A stretch of DNA of 64,000 nucleotides from Carnegiea gigantea (lineage: Eukaryota; Streptophyta; Magnoliopsida; Caryophyllales; Cactaceae), in contig JAKOGI010001565.1 in the NCBI GenBank assembly GCA_029747015.1, positions 125,001-189,000 on the forward strand. The letters are read 5' to 3'. Position 1 is the first letter of the stretch. Every line of letters starts with the position of its first letter. Under the pieces are notes generated by a model that ran no database searches, was not told where the DNA came from, and saw only the letters and a list, made by a program, of their open reading frames with translations. Position numbers and translations under genes: made by a program. Shown piece after piece: positions 36,901-48,623 of the stretch.

Positions 36901-37320
36901 TCCCTTAGGTATGCCACCTTATAGGGTAGTTTACAGTAAGCCTTGTCATTTACCTGTGGAGATAGAGCGTAAAGCTTGGTGGGCCATTAAGAAGCCTAAT
37001 TATGACTTGACTGAAGTAGGTGAGGAAAGACGACTACAACTGAGTGCGCTTGATGAGATTAGAGCTAAAGCTTAGGAGAGTGCTCGATCTTACAAAGAAA
37101 GGGCGAAGTTATTTCACGATCGATATATTTTTAGGAAAGCGTTTGCCCCAGGAATGAAAGTACTCTTGTATGACTCTAGGCTCCAACTGTTTCTAGGAAA
37201 ATTGAGGTCCCGGTGGACGGGTCCTTATGTTGTCTCACATGTTTTTCCCTATATGGTGCAGTTGAAATTCAGGATCCTCAGAGTAGTGCCACTTTCAAAG
37301 CAAATGGCTAGTGTTTGAAA
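33999..37320 (+). pseudogene. pol: C right-unit RT, RNase H, integrase, broken
   Basis: A linker frame (33995-34411) leads to RT: CLDYRKLNAATRKDHF (34679 on), FRRMLFGLCNAPATFQR, and the catalytic FMDD at 34979-34990. A 165-codon frame (35204-35701) holds the end of RT (SFLGHAGFYRHFIKDF) and an intact RNase H with CDAS, EKEF and YTDHS residues. Integrase: first zinc-binding part (35825-36103), then a triplicated 125-bp segment that destroys the reading frame, then the core (36426-36788) with the first Asp intact (codon 36504-36506) and SDQGTHF. The catalytic Glu has become Val (codon 36785-36787). A chromatin-side C-terminal domain runs to about 37320. It is inactive, but hit at different sites than the left unit. 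Confidence 0.88.
36105..36479 (+). repeat. Tandem triplication, 3 x 125 bp, in integrase
   Basis: Units start at 36105, 36230 and 36355, each beginning GTGGTTTTTA, and are nearly identical. The left unit of C has one copy only (22675-22800). Unit starts share GTGGTTTTT/GAGGTTTTT microhomology with the following sequence, as expected for slippage or local unequal exchange. Confidence 0.9.
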
Positions 37321-38713
37321 CAATTTTTAGAGCTGCTGGGCCAAGAAGATGTGGAGTGTCTGATACTCTACGAACCGAGCCGTGATCAGTGATTGTGGCC
37401 TGAGATAGCTTGGGTGTACTTAACACTCAACCTAGTTTGCTAGACATTTCTTCTCTTCTCCTCTTCTTCTCTCTCTCTTTTCTTCTTTCTTTGTCTTATT
37501 CCAGTTTCTTTTTGTATAGTTGGTTGCTTTTCTTTTTCTATGATTGGTTGTTTTGTTTTTGGGTCTTGTTTTTATTTTTGAGCATATGTTTTCTTTTTAG
37601 ATTTTTCTTTTGGTCTTCATATGTTTGTCTCACTCTTAATGAGGACATTGTGAGATTTTGGTGTAGGGGCGGGGTACCCATGTATACATACTTTGTTTTG
37701 AAAATTTTTAAAAAATCAAAAAAAGATTTTGTTTTGTTTTTGGGGGACGTTTCGTATTAGTTCTGATTAGCTTGAATCCCCTGTGCTTTGGTTATTAGCT
37801 TGTGTGCAACTAGGATGTGCATGAAAAGTCTTTGACTTCAGTGTGTCATTCTAAGCCCTAATCCTAACCCCAATTATTCATTACAAATTGTGTAATCCAA
37901 TCCTTGTTTCTTCCTTCATCATTATCTTTAGGTCTTAGCCTGCTATGAATGACTTTCCAACTTGCTTGTGACACGATTACTCTGGTTTTGGCCACTTTCA
38001 GGAAAAAAAAAAAAAAGATGAGAAAAAAAATTAATTATGAATAAAGAAGAGAAAAAAAGAAAAAGAGATGAAATAAAATTTGGAATGACAAGTATCCCTT
38101 TGAGGTATGCGCTACAGGGCGTTACCCTTCAAGGCACGTGTTACTGAGTGTTACCCTTTGAGGCAATACTGCTACTGGAAAATATGTTAATATGCTAATA
38201 ATGTAGTTGTGTCAGTCAAGTGGGATTGAGTCTAATTCTGATAAATCTAAGCCTTGAGATGATGATACACGTGCACACCAGCAATGGGATGGATTCAAAA
38301 TCTTGATGTATAATGGGGTGAAAAACTAGTGCTCTGATGTCATTTATGGGGTAGAGGACTTTGAAGTACATTCTGTGCATATGCAGGTCAATAACTTGAT
38401 TACACGGGTGATTTAGTTCGTTAGAACATGTGCATATCTTTCCCTAATTCTGCACATATTAGCTTTGAGAAAGAAACCAAAAAGATTTTCTTTTTGAAAT
38501 AATTTTTGTGGTTATTTCGCTTGAAAACCCTCACAAGACCTCACTCGTCCACTTAGGAGACCAAAGGTTTTAAAGAGCTTGTTGTATACGCTTAAATACA
38601 ACCGTGATTCCTACAAAAGTGAGTTAGGATTTTCTTTTTCTTATTCTTCATTTTCTTTTAGTTAGTTTAGTCGTTTTACTCAATGATGAGGAAAATCTTG
38701 GTGTGATGGCATT
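37321..38713 (+). other. C right-unit 3' non-coding tail
   Basis: Co-linear with 23641-25016. Contains a hairpin candidate TTGGGTGT-ACTTA-ACACTCAA at about 37410-37430, a C/T-rich tract (37447-37500), the internal polypurine-like motif (37638-37674, AATGAGGACATTG, then GGTGTAGGGGCGGGG), the block shared with D (38092-38180), and a decayed terminal motif before LTR 3. Confidence 0.75.
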
Positions 38714-40448
38714 TGTTCGTGTCAAAAATGTGTTATTTTTACAATATTTTTGCACCTGATTTATGCTCGTTACAATTATTATTTTTAGATTTTTAATTTA
38801 TTTTATTTTATTTTATAGGTGTTGAATAAATTAAGGGAAGCTTTGTGAAAAAAGGTTAAAAAATATACAAAAATAACAATAAAAATAAAACCTAAACAAT
38901 TATACCCATTTCCGCCACACGTGTGTGTCACGTCGCTCGTAAACTCCCCTTTCTTAAACTCTCATCTTCTCTCTTCTCTCAAGTAACTAGAAACCCGATA
39001 CCTCCTCTCCTCCCCTGCTTCACCATCTTCATCAGCATCCTTCTCATCTCTCTCTCTTCAACGAATCACCAAGTGCCAACATAATCCACCATCCTCACCG
39101 GATTTCACGCTAAGGACGCCAACGTAGCAACCAGCACCATCACCATCCCACCGTACAACTCAGGTGTGAATCAACGGTGGAGAAGAGAAGGGAAGCTGTA
39201 TAAATTGAAGGGTAGTGCCTCTAGAAAAAAGGTAAGGAGGTTTTTAGGGTTCAAATAGCTTTAATTTTCGAGTTTTTAAGCAAAAATTTCATATAAGTTT
39301 TCGACTTTTCAGAGTGAGGGTTTTAGAAACTTGGTTTAGGGTTTGGTTTTGAGATTGGTTTTTGGTTCCAAATTTCTTGTAATTATGCTACTATTTCATG
39401 TTTCCCAGTTGTAATTTACGATTTTAGTTTGTTTTTGTAAGATTGGGAGGTTGGTTTTGCTTAATTTCGGTCACCCACCCGCTCCCCTGTTTTCATTTTG
39501 TTGATCACAGTTATGGTGTTTCCACCATTGTTGGCAATGAGTGAAGCTTGTTTCTGATTTTGCTGGCTGAAACCTCGCTTCTCTCCTCGGTTCAAGGCCC
39601 TGCTTCACTTTTTACCCCAAGACATGGTTTGGGTTTGAATCTTAATTCTCAATTTATGCTTTATGCTTGTTGAATGATAGTTGAGAAATCGAACGCTCTT
39701 GCTCAATTTCTGGTTATCTTGGCTTAGTTGAATCAATGATGTTTAGATGTTGGTGGAGTAGATTTTGGACTAGGAAATCTATATGTGCTTTTCGATTTTG
39801 TTAAGTTGATATCATGGTTAATGTTAGATGATTTTTATTCGATTATACTCTAAGATTTATTTTCGTGTCGTTAGGATTGATTGATGATTATTGAAATAGC
39901 ATGTTCTTAGTAGTCCAGAATGCATGATTTTTGGTTTTGGATGCTTGTTACTTCAGGTTTAATTGATGATGATAATGGATGTCAGTAATGTTCGATCTCC
40001 TATTTTCCTCTCCCCTATTTAGTGCCTCTATTTTGGCTTTAGAGATATAGGTTATTGATTTTCAACAGTGAAGTTTTGGGTGTTCTTGAGAGTTCTTAAA
40101 ATTTTGTCTTCCTTGAATTTTGAATGATGAAATGACTGGTGGAGTGTTCTTAAGTGTTCAATGATGAAATTTCGAATCCCACTTGCTTGAAAGTTCTTGA
40201 GTGGCACTAGAATGACTCTTATTTGATTGGATTTGGTATTATGTGACGTTAGTTTAGATCTATTTGTAATCAACGATTTTAGTTGCTATAGCTTTAATAT
40301 TAGTTTAGAATCGTGTTACATTAGCTTATTTCCCTAGTTTAACTAGTGACCTAATCTCTTCCATCGTCCCTGTGGAAACGACCCTCAAGTACTATGATGT
40401 CAGTAGTATACTTGCGGCACTTCATTTATCACTCGAAAATATCGTACA
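38714..40448 (+). repeat. C LTR 3
   Basis: Starts TGTTCGTGTC and ends ATCGTACA. B2 sequence resumes at 40449 with CATTCCAATGG. Confidence 0.88.
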
Positions 40449-42162
40449 CATTCCAATGGCAAAGCGGATCCGATGGTACCCCAAAAAGATGCAAAAATCA
40501 TTAGCAAATAGATTAGGGAACGAAATTTTCGAAAATCCCTTGATAGACCACAGTGTCAAACTTGAATCAATCACCCCAAATCATCAATTACAGTCATTCA
40601 ACATATGAAACAAGTGAAGCTAGCAAGGCCGGTAAAACCTCACTATAGTTATGTGGCACTCATCACTTATATGTTTGAAAATGCATACATAAATAAAGGT
40701 TCCCTCAATTCTTATTCCTTAGACTTCAATCCACCATAAGCTTGATAAGACTGTCAAATTTGCCTTCCTTAAAATGCAAGCACACTAGACAATCATGAGG
40801 ACTTTTATAAGATTGTAATGGGGCTATGGGTAAAGATAAGAGAGGAACAAATATTTTGGAAATGAGGAGATAAAAGCCATATACTAAGAGCTAAACGATT
40901 CCAATGCATCATACTACATTCCTCTTAGACCATTATAATTTATCAACAAAATACATTCCCAATTGAAGAGAGAAAGAGTTGAAAATGCAAAGAATTTATG
41001 ATTCCTTCTTCCCATTTTTGTGTTGTTTTTTTTTCTCTTATTGTTTTTTTTCCCCCATTTGAGCTAGCCAAGGGAATGCATAATGAACTTTAAACTCCAA
41101 CTCTTCTCTAAACTTTGTACGATTAGACAAGGGATTTATCAAGATTTCACATCCCTTCACCAAACAACCAAAACCCACTAAAAGAGAACAATCCACCTCA
41201 CTAGTGCCCTATCAAATTTGATACAAAAGAATGAAACGCTCCTCTAGTCTTAGCTTAAGGGTAAGATAATCATTGGCCATAGGCAATAATAGGAGGTTCA
41301 AATTTTTAAAAAAAGGGATATAGGCTCAAAGGGGCTAGCAAGGGATATAATATACAATAAAGGGGGCTATTAGGCCGTTGGGTTTAACGAATCAAAGAAA
41401 AAAGCCTCAATCATATTGCCTAAATGCATATGCGAAATGTGATCTTAAATGAGAATCAAAGCAAGTTCTAGAGAAATGATGTCAAGGAAGAGTCACACAT
41501 GAAGCAAAATATGTGACTAAATTGATAAATACTCTCTAAAAGCTCAAATCCTCATAGGACGTCTCCCAAGGTCATAACTAGCTCATTAATAAACACATAC
41601 TAAAATTCATGTAAAGACTCATGGGGTAATCAACTTGCACTCGACATGTGGTCAAAACAAGGATCTCGTTTTTGCAAACTCATTCTCAAACATTTTATGC
41701 ACAATTTAGGCAAATCAGAGGATCAGACTAAACCAAAGAAGTCTACCAAATTTAGAAGGATCATCATCGAAGGATTTTTTTTCTTTCTAATTTTTTTCTT
41801 TTTTTTAGTACATGCATGCTCTTAATAACAATGTAAATGAAAAAGCAAAGGGACTAATTAAAAAAAACCTCAAATGCGACCTAGAATGAAAAGAAAACTA
41901 AATGCACTTACTAAAATACTGCTAAACAAAGTTAAAACCTAAAACAAAAACTCCAAAATCTATCACAAACAACATGTACAAAGTACAAGCACACCACACC
42001 AAATCAGGCATCAGACGCCAAATATAATGGCTAACTCTCTCATGCTTAAATCACACATTGCCCTCAAATGGGCACATAATAGAAAAAGGGAAGGGGAGTA
42101 GCACAAAGCAATCAGAAAAGAGGTGGTGGAGGAGGATGGGGTGGTTAGCCGTAAGAGATATG
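40449..42162 (-). other. B2 3' non-coding region
   Basis: Reversed counterpart of B1 6746-8570. Holds the internal polypurine-like motif (about 42030-42067) and A/T-rich runs around 41020-41060. No coding sequence seen; the 40372-40608 frame spans the LTR/B2 junction and is spurious. Confidence 0.7.
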
Positions 42163-43081
42163 TCAATCCCGCCAGGTCTCTAGACATGCCCTATAGTCCT
42201 TGAAATATTGAGTTTGAGTAGCAAGTATTCTACGAAGCTCATTATTGCGCTCTTGGACAAAGTCCCGAAGAGTGGCATTCTCAGAAGCAACTAATACTCG
42301 AAGGGAAACTTGCTGCTCTTGAATGGATCTAAGGGTGTCTTGGAGGTCCATATAGTCAGGAGGGGGTGGTTGAGATGAAGAACTGGGTCCTGCTTGACTA
42401 GAATGAGGGGCTGGATGATGGGGGTGCAGGTTGAACAACCTCATTATTACTAGGTATCCAATAAAGGTTAGTCGGGTGAAGTAAGGTAGTTCGATCGACA
42501 TTGGGAAGCGGAAAAGGCCAGTCTCCAAGGTAAATCTAACATAAACGCCCAGCGTCAACTTTACAAAAGTTCATAATTTCAAAAGCAGATTGATCAAGCT
42601 GCTTAGACCTGGAAACTCTATCCTCAGGGTTAGGCTCAATACCCAAAATTCTAGCAATAGTAGTCACAATCCCACCTATGACTATCTTGCCTTTAGTACC
42701 AATAGTAGCACTATACAATTACCTGGCTAAAAACAAACCAGTGTTAAGCTAGACACCATCAAGCATACAGGATAAAAAGTACAACTTAAATGATCTCATG
42801 ACATTCGGACTATCGCCCGAGCAAAGAAACAACAATCTAAGATACGCTGAGCTACTCTAATGTAAGGGTTCCTAATATAAGTGCACTTCGATGAACTGGC
42901 ACTATACCTAACACTCCCCTAAAGTTTGCCCCAAAATGCATTCGGATTGAATTCGCGAGGGACTTGGCAGCTCGGTAAAGCCATGTTAGGTGGAAAACTA
43001 AATATACCATTAAGGGTACCTAAGTTCAACTCGTAAAATTGTTCCCACAAATAAAATGATATGTACCCGACTTAACATTGA
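42163..43081 (-). pseudogene. B2 ORF2, 3' part
   Basis: Minus-strand continuation of ORF2 below the LINE. Readable parts are MYSATIGTKGKIVIGGIVTT and EDRVSRSKQLD (42718-42536), then a 131-codon frame (42558-42163) with SIELPYFTRLTFIGYL, a Pro/Ser-rich piece (SSSSQPPPPD) and a Glu/Arg/Gln-rich coiled-coil-like end (LVASENATLRDFVQERNN). The clean end at 42163 gives the C-terminus of the family protein, which B1 lacks because of stops. The domain is the 'putative plant transposon protein' type with unknown function. At least two frameshifts lie in this part. It is split from its N-terminal half by the LINE. Confidence 0.65.
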
Positions 43082-45020
43082 TCCGTAGGGTCAAAGAGTG
43101 TAGTAAGAGGCGAATTGATCCGCGAATGTATGGTTATATCACCAAGGATGAGATTAAAGAGGCCTTAAAGAAGATGACCAATGGGAAGGCAAAGGGTCCA
43201 GATCAGATGCCAGTGGAATATGGAAGTGTTTAGGTAAAGAAGGATTAGAGTAGCTAACAGAGCTTTTCAATGTTATTTTTAGGACCGCTAAGATGCCCAG
43301 AGAATGGAGATCTAGCACAGCTATCCCTCTGTACAAGAACAAAGGTGATATTCAAGATTATAATAATTTTAGGGGTATAAAGTTGCTCAGCCACACTATG
43401 AAGTTATAGGAGAGGGTGATTGAGATAAGGTTACGGAAGGATGTTTCGATTTTAGAAAATCAATTTGGTTTTATGCCGGGTAGGTCGACCATAGAGGCGA
43501 TTTACCTCCTTAAAAGGCTCATGGATTTGTACAGAGATAAAAAGGTAGATCTTCATATAGTGTTTATTGACCTGGAAAAAGTAGTAGAGTTCCGCGTGAA
43601 GTGGTGCGGAGATGCTTGGAAAAGAAAGGAGTGGCACCTTTGCATATTCGAGTTATTAAGGATATGTACGAGGGAGGTAGAACGAGTGTTAGGGCGCCAG
43701 GTGGGGTCACCAATGACTTCTTCGTTGGGATGGGCCTACATCAGGGTTCCGCCTTAAGCCCTTTTCTTTTCACTCTAGTTATGGATGAACTTATAAGAGA
43801 GATTCAAGATGCGTTACCATGGTGTATGCTATTTGCAGATGACATTGTTCTTATCAATAAGACCAGACAGGGAGTTAATGATAAGTTGGAGCATTAGAGG
43901 CATATGCTGGAAGCGAGCGGTTTTAGAGTAAGTAGATCGAAAACGGAATACCTTCATTGCTGTTTCAATGGAAGGATAGTTGCGGGGGGAGAAGTCACCT
44001 TGGATGGGAGGTCGATACCTAAGGCCGATAAGTTTAAGTATTTAGGCTCGATCATTCAGTAAAATGGGGATATAGACGAAGACATTTACTAGCGAATAAA
44101 AGTGGGCTGGTTAAAATGGAAGTATACCTCAGGTGTGCTGTGTGACAAAAGGGTGCTCCTAGGATTGAAAGGCAAAGTCTATCGTATGGTAGTCAGGCTG
44201 GCGGTTCTCTATGGATCGGAATGTTGGCCTTTTAAAAAGACGTAAGTTCAAAGGTTGATGGTAGCAGAGATGAGGATGATTAGGTGGATGTGTGGTTTTA
44301 CAAGAATAGACAGGATTAGGAGTGGAGAAATCAGGGACTTAGCTAAAGTAGCTCCCATCAAAGATAAGATGAGAGAAACAAGACTCCGATGGTTTGGCCA
44401 TGTGAAAAGGAGGAGTGTGGAAGCTCTAGTGAGGAGATATGAGATGATCAACATCCCCGAAGCTAAAAGAGGGAGAGGTCGACCAAAGAAGAGTTTGGAC
44501 GAGGTGATTACAAAGGACTTAAAAGTTGTAGGTTTGTCGAAGGACCTGACTTAGGATAGGAGGCTGTGGTGGGATAGGATTAAGATCTTAGATCGCAGAG
44601 AGTCGACCCTGTAGTTGTCTTTTGGTTGCAGTGGCTTAGTACGGGTAGGGGTTTTTCGTATGTCGTGTTTGTATGCAGGTAGCACTTTCTTCTGGGAAGA
44701 GACAACGTTTGCTCACCTCTGATTGTTAAGGTATGTTACCTTTCGCTGTTATTTTGTTCTTGCGTTTCACAGCTTCAGCAACTGGTCCTTTTAACTTATC
44801 TTAGTCATTCCCTGCTATGTGGCCTTAATTTTCCCCATTAAATGTTTTTATAAAAGCTTTCTTCTTTAAAAATTTTCACAAAATCCTTTTTTATTGGGTC
44901 TGTTGGAATCGGCCTCTCTACGGGTAGGAATGCCGGTAGAGGTAAGGTTGCCTAATGTTGGATCTCTCCAGACCCCGTGAAAGCGGGACCCACACTGGGT
45001 GGTGGTGTTGTTGTTGTTAT
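43082..45020 (+). mobile_element. RTE-type LINE, 5'-truncated
   Basis: Flanked by a 20-bp target duplication at 43062-43081 and 45021-45040 (TGTACCC, A/G variants, ACATTGA; two transitions apart). The 5' end starts inside the RT domain, and the 3' end has the CACACTGGGTGG phrase and a GTT-rich tail typical of plant RTE elements. It is inserted in ORF2 of B2 and oriented opposite to B2. Confidence 0.88.
43168..44600 (+). pseudogene. LINE reverse transcriptase, broken
   Basis: RT domain of an RTE-clade non-LTR element, which primes on nicked target DNA. In order: ALKKMTNGKAKGPDQMPVE (43170-43225); after frame changes, NQFGFMPGRSTIEAIYLL (43416 on) and DLHIVFIDLEK; then GLHQGSALSPFLFTLVMDEL, and the catalytic FADD at 43832-43843 in the 43601-43897 frame. 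A C-terminal part (44255-44554) holds EMRMIRWMCGFTR, RLRWFGHVKRRS and a basic GRGRPKKS motif, characteristic of plant RTE proteins. The endonuclease domain is absent because of the 5' truncation. Several frameshifts and stops are present. Confidence 0.85.
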
Positions 45021-45402
45021 TGTACCCAACTTGACATTGAGGCCATCTAGTGACCTCGAAATAAAGTGTACTCAGGAACTCTAGGGTCAGGTCCCGGTAT
45101 GTATGCTCTTTTATTTCTAAAAAGTGTCCCATGCCACCTCATGCAAATAACCACCGAATATCATCTAACATTCCTAATAGAGCTAACAATTCATCATCAT
45201 AATATCTAGCTGCCACAACCATGCGTTCATTCAAACAAGTATATCTACCAACATGATCAGGATGTGTTAAACCAAGAGGGTGAGGAACGTTACCTTGAGC
45301 TCGCGCACTGGTGGAGGTTCGGGATGTCCTTTAAGGTCGGGTTGGTGCTTGACTTGAAGATCCAACCTCCTTGATGCTCTTTTGTCTCTTGGTAGGTGTC
45401 AT
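45021..45402 (-). pseudogene. B2 ORF2, 5' part
   Basis: N-terminal half of ORF2 on the minus strand. The ATG near 45402 opens MTPTKRQKSIKE, matching MASTKR in B1, so the start is supported by both copies. MLDDIRWLF recurs in both, followed by MGHFLEIKEHTYRDL and LSTLYFEVTRWPQCQVGY, where the LINE cuts in. One stop lies between IRWLF and MGHF. It begins with a short basic head. I see no signal peptide or transmembrane segment in this half, which argues against an envelope-like role. Confidence 0.6.
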
Positions 45403-46106
45403 TATTGCAAAACGAAACAAAAGCCAAAACTAAAACCTAAATAAGAAATTTTAAGGAAGAAAAATGAAGATTTTAAGTAAAAAGAAGAAGAATAAGAGAG
45501 AGAAAAAGATGGGTATGGTAGACGAGTGAAGTAATATGAGTTTGAAGAAAAAGACGAAGAAAGGGATGAAATTTGTGTGGAAAAAGGAAAGATTAAGTGA
45601 AAAGAGATGTTTTGGGGTGAAAATGTTTGAAAAATTGAGAAGAAATGAGGTAAGAATAGAGGTTGTAGTTATGGATGTTTGGAGAGAAGATGGAGGTTGA
45701 GAGAGTAAGTGCCATGAAGAAGATGAAATGTGCGGGAAAATGAGGGGGCACCATGGTCAAAGACCTAGACCGCAGGCCGTAGCATGTCACCATGGACTGT
45801 GGGGTTTGCTAGTTCTGTTTTTTTTTAAATTTTTCTGGGTTGGCACCCCACGGCTACGGTGCTGGGTACCCTGGCCGTGGTGCCAAACATTTTATTCCAT
45901 ATATTTTCTTCTTTTCTTCTTTTTTTTCACAAACTACAAAAATAGTAAAAATCAAAGTTAGGGAAAGAAAAAAAAAGGGAAGAGCTTGGGTTGTCTTCCA
46001 AAAAGCGCTCTTTTAAGGTTAAGAGTTTGACCCTTCTTCTATGCTTGTTCTGGAATAGTAAGTGCATGGACGTTGACTTTATCATGGACCATAAAGTCAA
46101 ACTTTT
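45403..46106 (-). other. B2 leader between protease and ORF2
   Basis: Reversed counterpart of B1 4720-5468. Pyrimidine-rich on the minus strand (45480-45720), with CCACGG/CCGTGG-type motifs (45750-45880), and the decayed stem-loop at about 45984-46001. No coding sequence. Confidence 0.6.
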
Positions 46107-47083
46107 TCAGTTGAAGGATCGCAAAAGCTCAGGTTGAAGGTCCTTCATGTTCATAATTTGATGCCATAATACATTATCAGTGTACAAAACAAAATGCATT
46201 CGTAGCCTATCATACGGGCTACTATCGACTTGTTTAATCCCCAAATCATAATCTGCATCAAAGCCTTCCATAGGGGGCAAAGAAAAAACAGCCTGGGCAA
46301 ACCTGCAATAGTCGCTCATAGAAGACTCAGTAGAAATATGGTACTCAACCCTAGGCATGTTAGGTGGCATAGGAGTAGCAAACTCCACCTCAACATACCT
46401 TTGGTTGGGGTCCTTATAAGAAATCCAGTCAAGGTTAGGAGAATCTTTATAATTCAAGATATCCTCCATGTCAATCTTAGGGGAAGGGGGAAAATCATCT
46501 AATAAAGAAGAATTAAGAGAAATCACTTTCTCCATCATATGACAAAACACAGCATAGTGTCCTCCCACCTTAAAAGTTATACGTCTCTTTCTTACATCAA
46601 TGTGGCAACTAGCTGTAGCCAAAATTGGCCGACCTAGGATAATGTGAGCATCATTGGTCTCAAGCACATCAGCTATGATAAAGTCCTCCAATACCCAAAT
46701 ATCTCCTATATTAACTGGCACATTATCCAATCTACCTTGGGTTACGTCTCAGAACCGTCTGCTAACTGTAGTGAAAAGGGTGCGGCTTGTAATGGTCTTA
46801 GGTAAAGCTTATGAAACAAAGAAGGTGGCATTATACTGACGCTTGCACCTAGATTGCATAAAGCTCTCTCAATTTTCACCTTTCCTACAATACAGGGGAT
46901 AGAAAAACTGCCTAGGTTAGGGAGCTTTGGTGGAAAAATTGTGGGAATCTCTATGGTGTCATTCTCTATCAATGTGATAGTTTTGCCACCATCATTCCTC
47001 TCCTTACTTCTAGCCATGATTATTTTCCTACCCTCTTCCATTGGTATATCCTCAAGGTCAATAAAGTCCTCTACTTCTTTCAA
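46107..47083 (-). pseudogene. B2 protease and C-terminal domain
   Basis: Minus-strand aspartic protease region. The 113-codon frame 47083-46742 has MKEVEDFIDLEDIPMEEG and the active-site region CNLGASVSIMP; the catalytic Asp is Asn here (codon 46855-46853, AAT on the minus strand), so the enzyme is dead even apart from frame breaks. The 207-codon frame 46730-46107 follows with GDIWVLEDFIIADV, AHIILGRPILATAS and a long C-terminal part ending DLQPELLRSFN. That C-terminal extension of about 130 residues after the protease core is conserved with B1. No RT follows in either copy. Confidence 0.8.
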
Positions 47084-48461
47084 GTTGACACAGTTACAAT
47101 GCTCTCGAGGGTTAGGTTCGGGCTTGCTAGAAAGTCTATATAGGGGCGTAGATGAAAAGGTAGCTTTTTGGGCAATCTAGGCTTCCAACATCCTATCAAC
47201 CTTTGAGGCTAATTGCTTAATATACTCATCCTACTTTTGTTGTGCCATAACCATGCTTTCCATCATCGCTTCTAAATTGGAATTTTGGGCCACTTGAGAA
47301 GGAAATGAGGTCTTTGAAAATTGGGACATGGTCTAGCTTTCATTGGGGGCATATTCGAAGGGTTTGTATTAGACCTATATGAGAGATTTGGGTGATTCTT
47401 CCAACCCGGATTGTAGGTATTAGAGTAAAGGTCATTGGCGGGTCTCGGGTTAAAGTTTTGAACATAGTTAACTTCACTAGGGTCTTGGGAAAAAGAGCTC
47501 CCAACTTGACAATTCAAAGTCACATGCTCAATAGAACCATAAATTTTACAAGGTGAAGGGGCACTAGGATTCACAGCATTAACATTCATTCGTTTCAATC
47601 TTTGAGTCATAGCATCTACTTTTGCAAAAAGGGAAGTAAGTGCATCAACTTCAAGCGTGCCTCCAACCCATTTGGGTTGGTCTCGTTCGGTGGACCATTG
47701 AAAATAGTTAAGTGCCATCTCCTGAATTAAGTTATAGGCTTTATACTTAATTTTGTTCATCAAGGTTCCTCCCACCGCTGCATCAAAAATGGACCTTACA
47801 GATTAGGTCACACCATTATAAAAAGCTTAGATAATCATCCAACGTTGAAGACCATCATGGCGGCATAAGCGCAGCAAATCTTTAAACCGCTCCCAAGCTT
47901 TGTAGAGCGTCTCTTCATCTTTTTGCGTAAAGTTGGTGATTTGATTCCTTAAGCTGGCCATTTTGCTCGGAGGGAAAAACTTGGTGAGGAAGGCTCTTGT
48001 TAACTTATCCCAAGTGGTAATACATCTTGATGGCAAAAAGTGTAACGAAGTCCTTGCTTCATCTTTTAATGAGAAGGGAAATAAGCACAATCAGATGGCA
48101 TTAGTAGAGACTCCATTAAGTTTTAATGTGTTGTGCACCTCTAAAAAGACCGAGAGGTGTAGATTTAGGTCTTCCAATAGAGTTGCTTGAAATTAGGATT
48201 GTTGTACCATGGAGATGAGTGCGGTTTGAGCTCGAAATTGTTAGCATCAATAGTAGGGCGAGCGATGCTTGAGGTGATCCCTCGGGCTCCAGTGGTAATG
48301 AATTCTCGAAGTGTCCTTCTTTGATCATCTTCTCCTCTTGCCATGTTTGTTGGGTTCGTTCTTGCCTCCTGTCTTTGTTCTTCAATCCTTTGCTTTTTCC
48401 TCCTTAAGTGGAAAGTCCTTTCAATCTCGTCATCGGGTTCGTATAAAATTGGACTTTGCAT
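47084..48461 (-). pseudogene. gag: B2 gag, broken
   Basis: Minus-strand gag. The start is placed at MQSPILYEPDDE (ATG at 48461), equal to the B1 start; an upstream in-frame ATG at 48482 is not shared. A basic, Arg/Gln-rich N-terminus is followed, after frame changes, by the capsid core (47827-48090: FPFSLKDEARTSLHFLPS, TWDKLTRAFLTKFFPPSK) and a C-terminal piece (47272-47775) with GGTLMNKIKYKAYNLI, EVDALTSLFAKVDAMT and a zinc knuckle CKIYGSIEHVTLNCQ, in which the second Cys is Tyr. At least three frameshifts. Confidence 0.8.
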
Positions 48462-48599
48462 AAGCAGGAAAAATTTCTGCAAGCACTATCACTAACACTA
48501 CCAGCGCAATTAAAGAAGAAATTTAAAAGAAAATAAAAGCAAAAGACAATAAAATACTTAGTCACTTTCGTAAGACTAACTCAATAGTTAATTGATTGA

Positions 48600-48617
48600 T
48601 CTCTAGCAACAGCGCCA
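48600..48617 (-). promoter_or_regulatory. B2 primer-binding site
   Basis: Reverse complement TGGCGCTGTTGCTAGAGA. Matches the Athila/Tat site at 15 of 18 positions, better than B1. Confidence 0.8.
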
Positions 48618-48623
48618 AAAACT

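Noticed and set aside
42163..45402. ORF2 of B as an envelope-like protein
   Set aside because: Position fits, but no signal peptide, hydrophobic span or furin-like site is visible; the sequence resembles the plant transposon protein domain instead.
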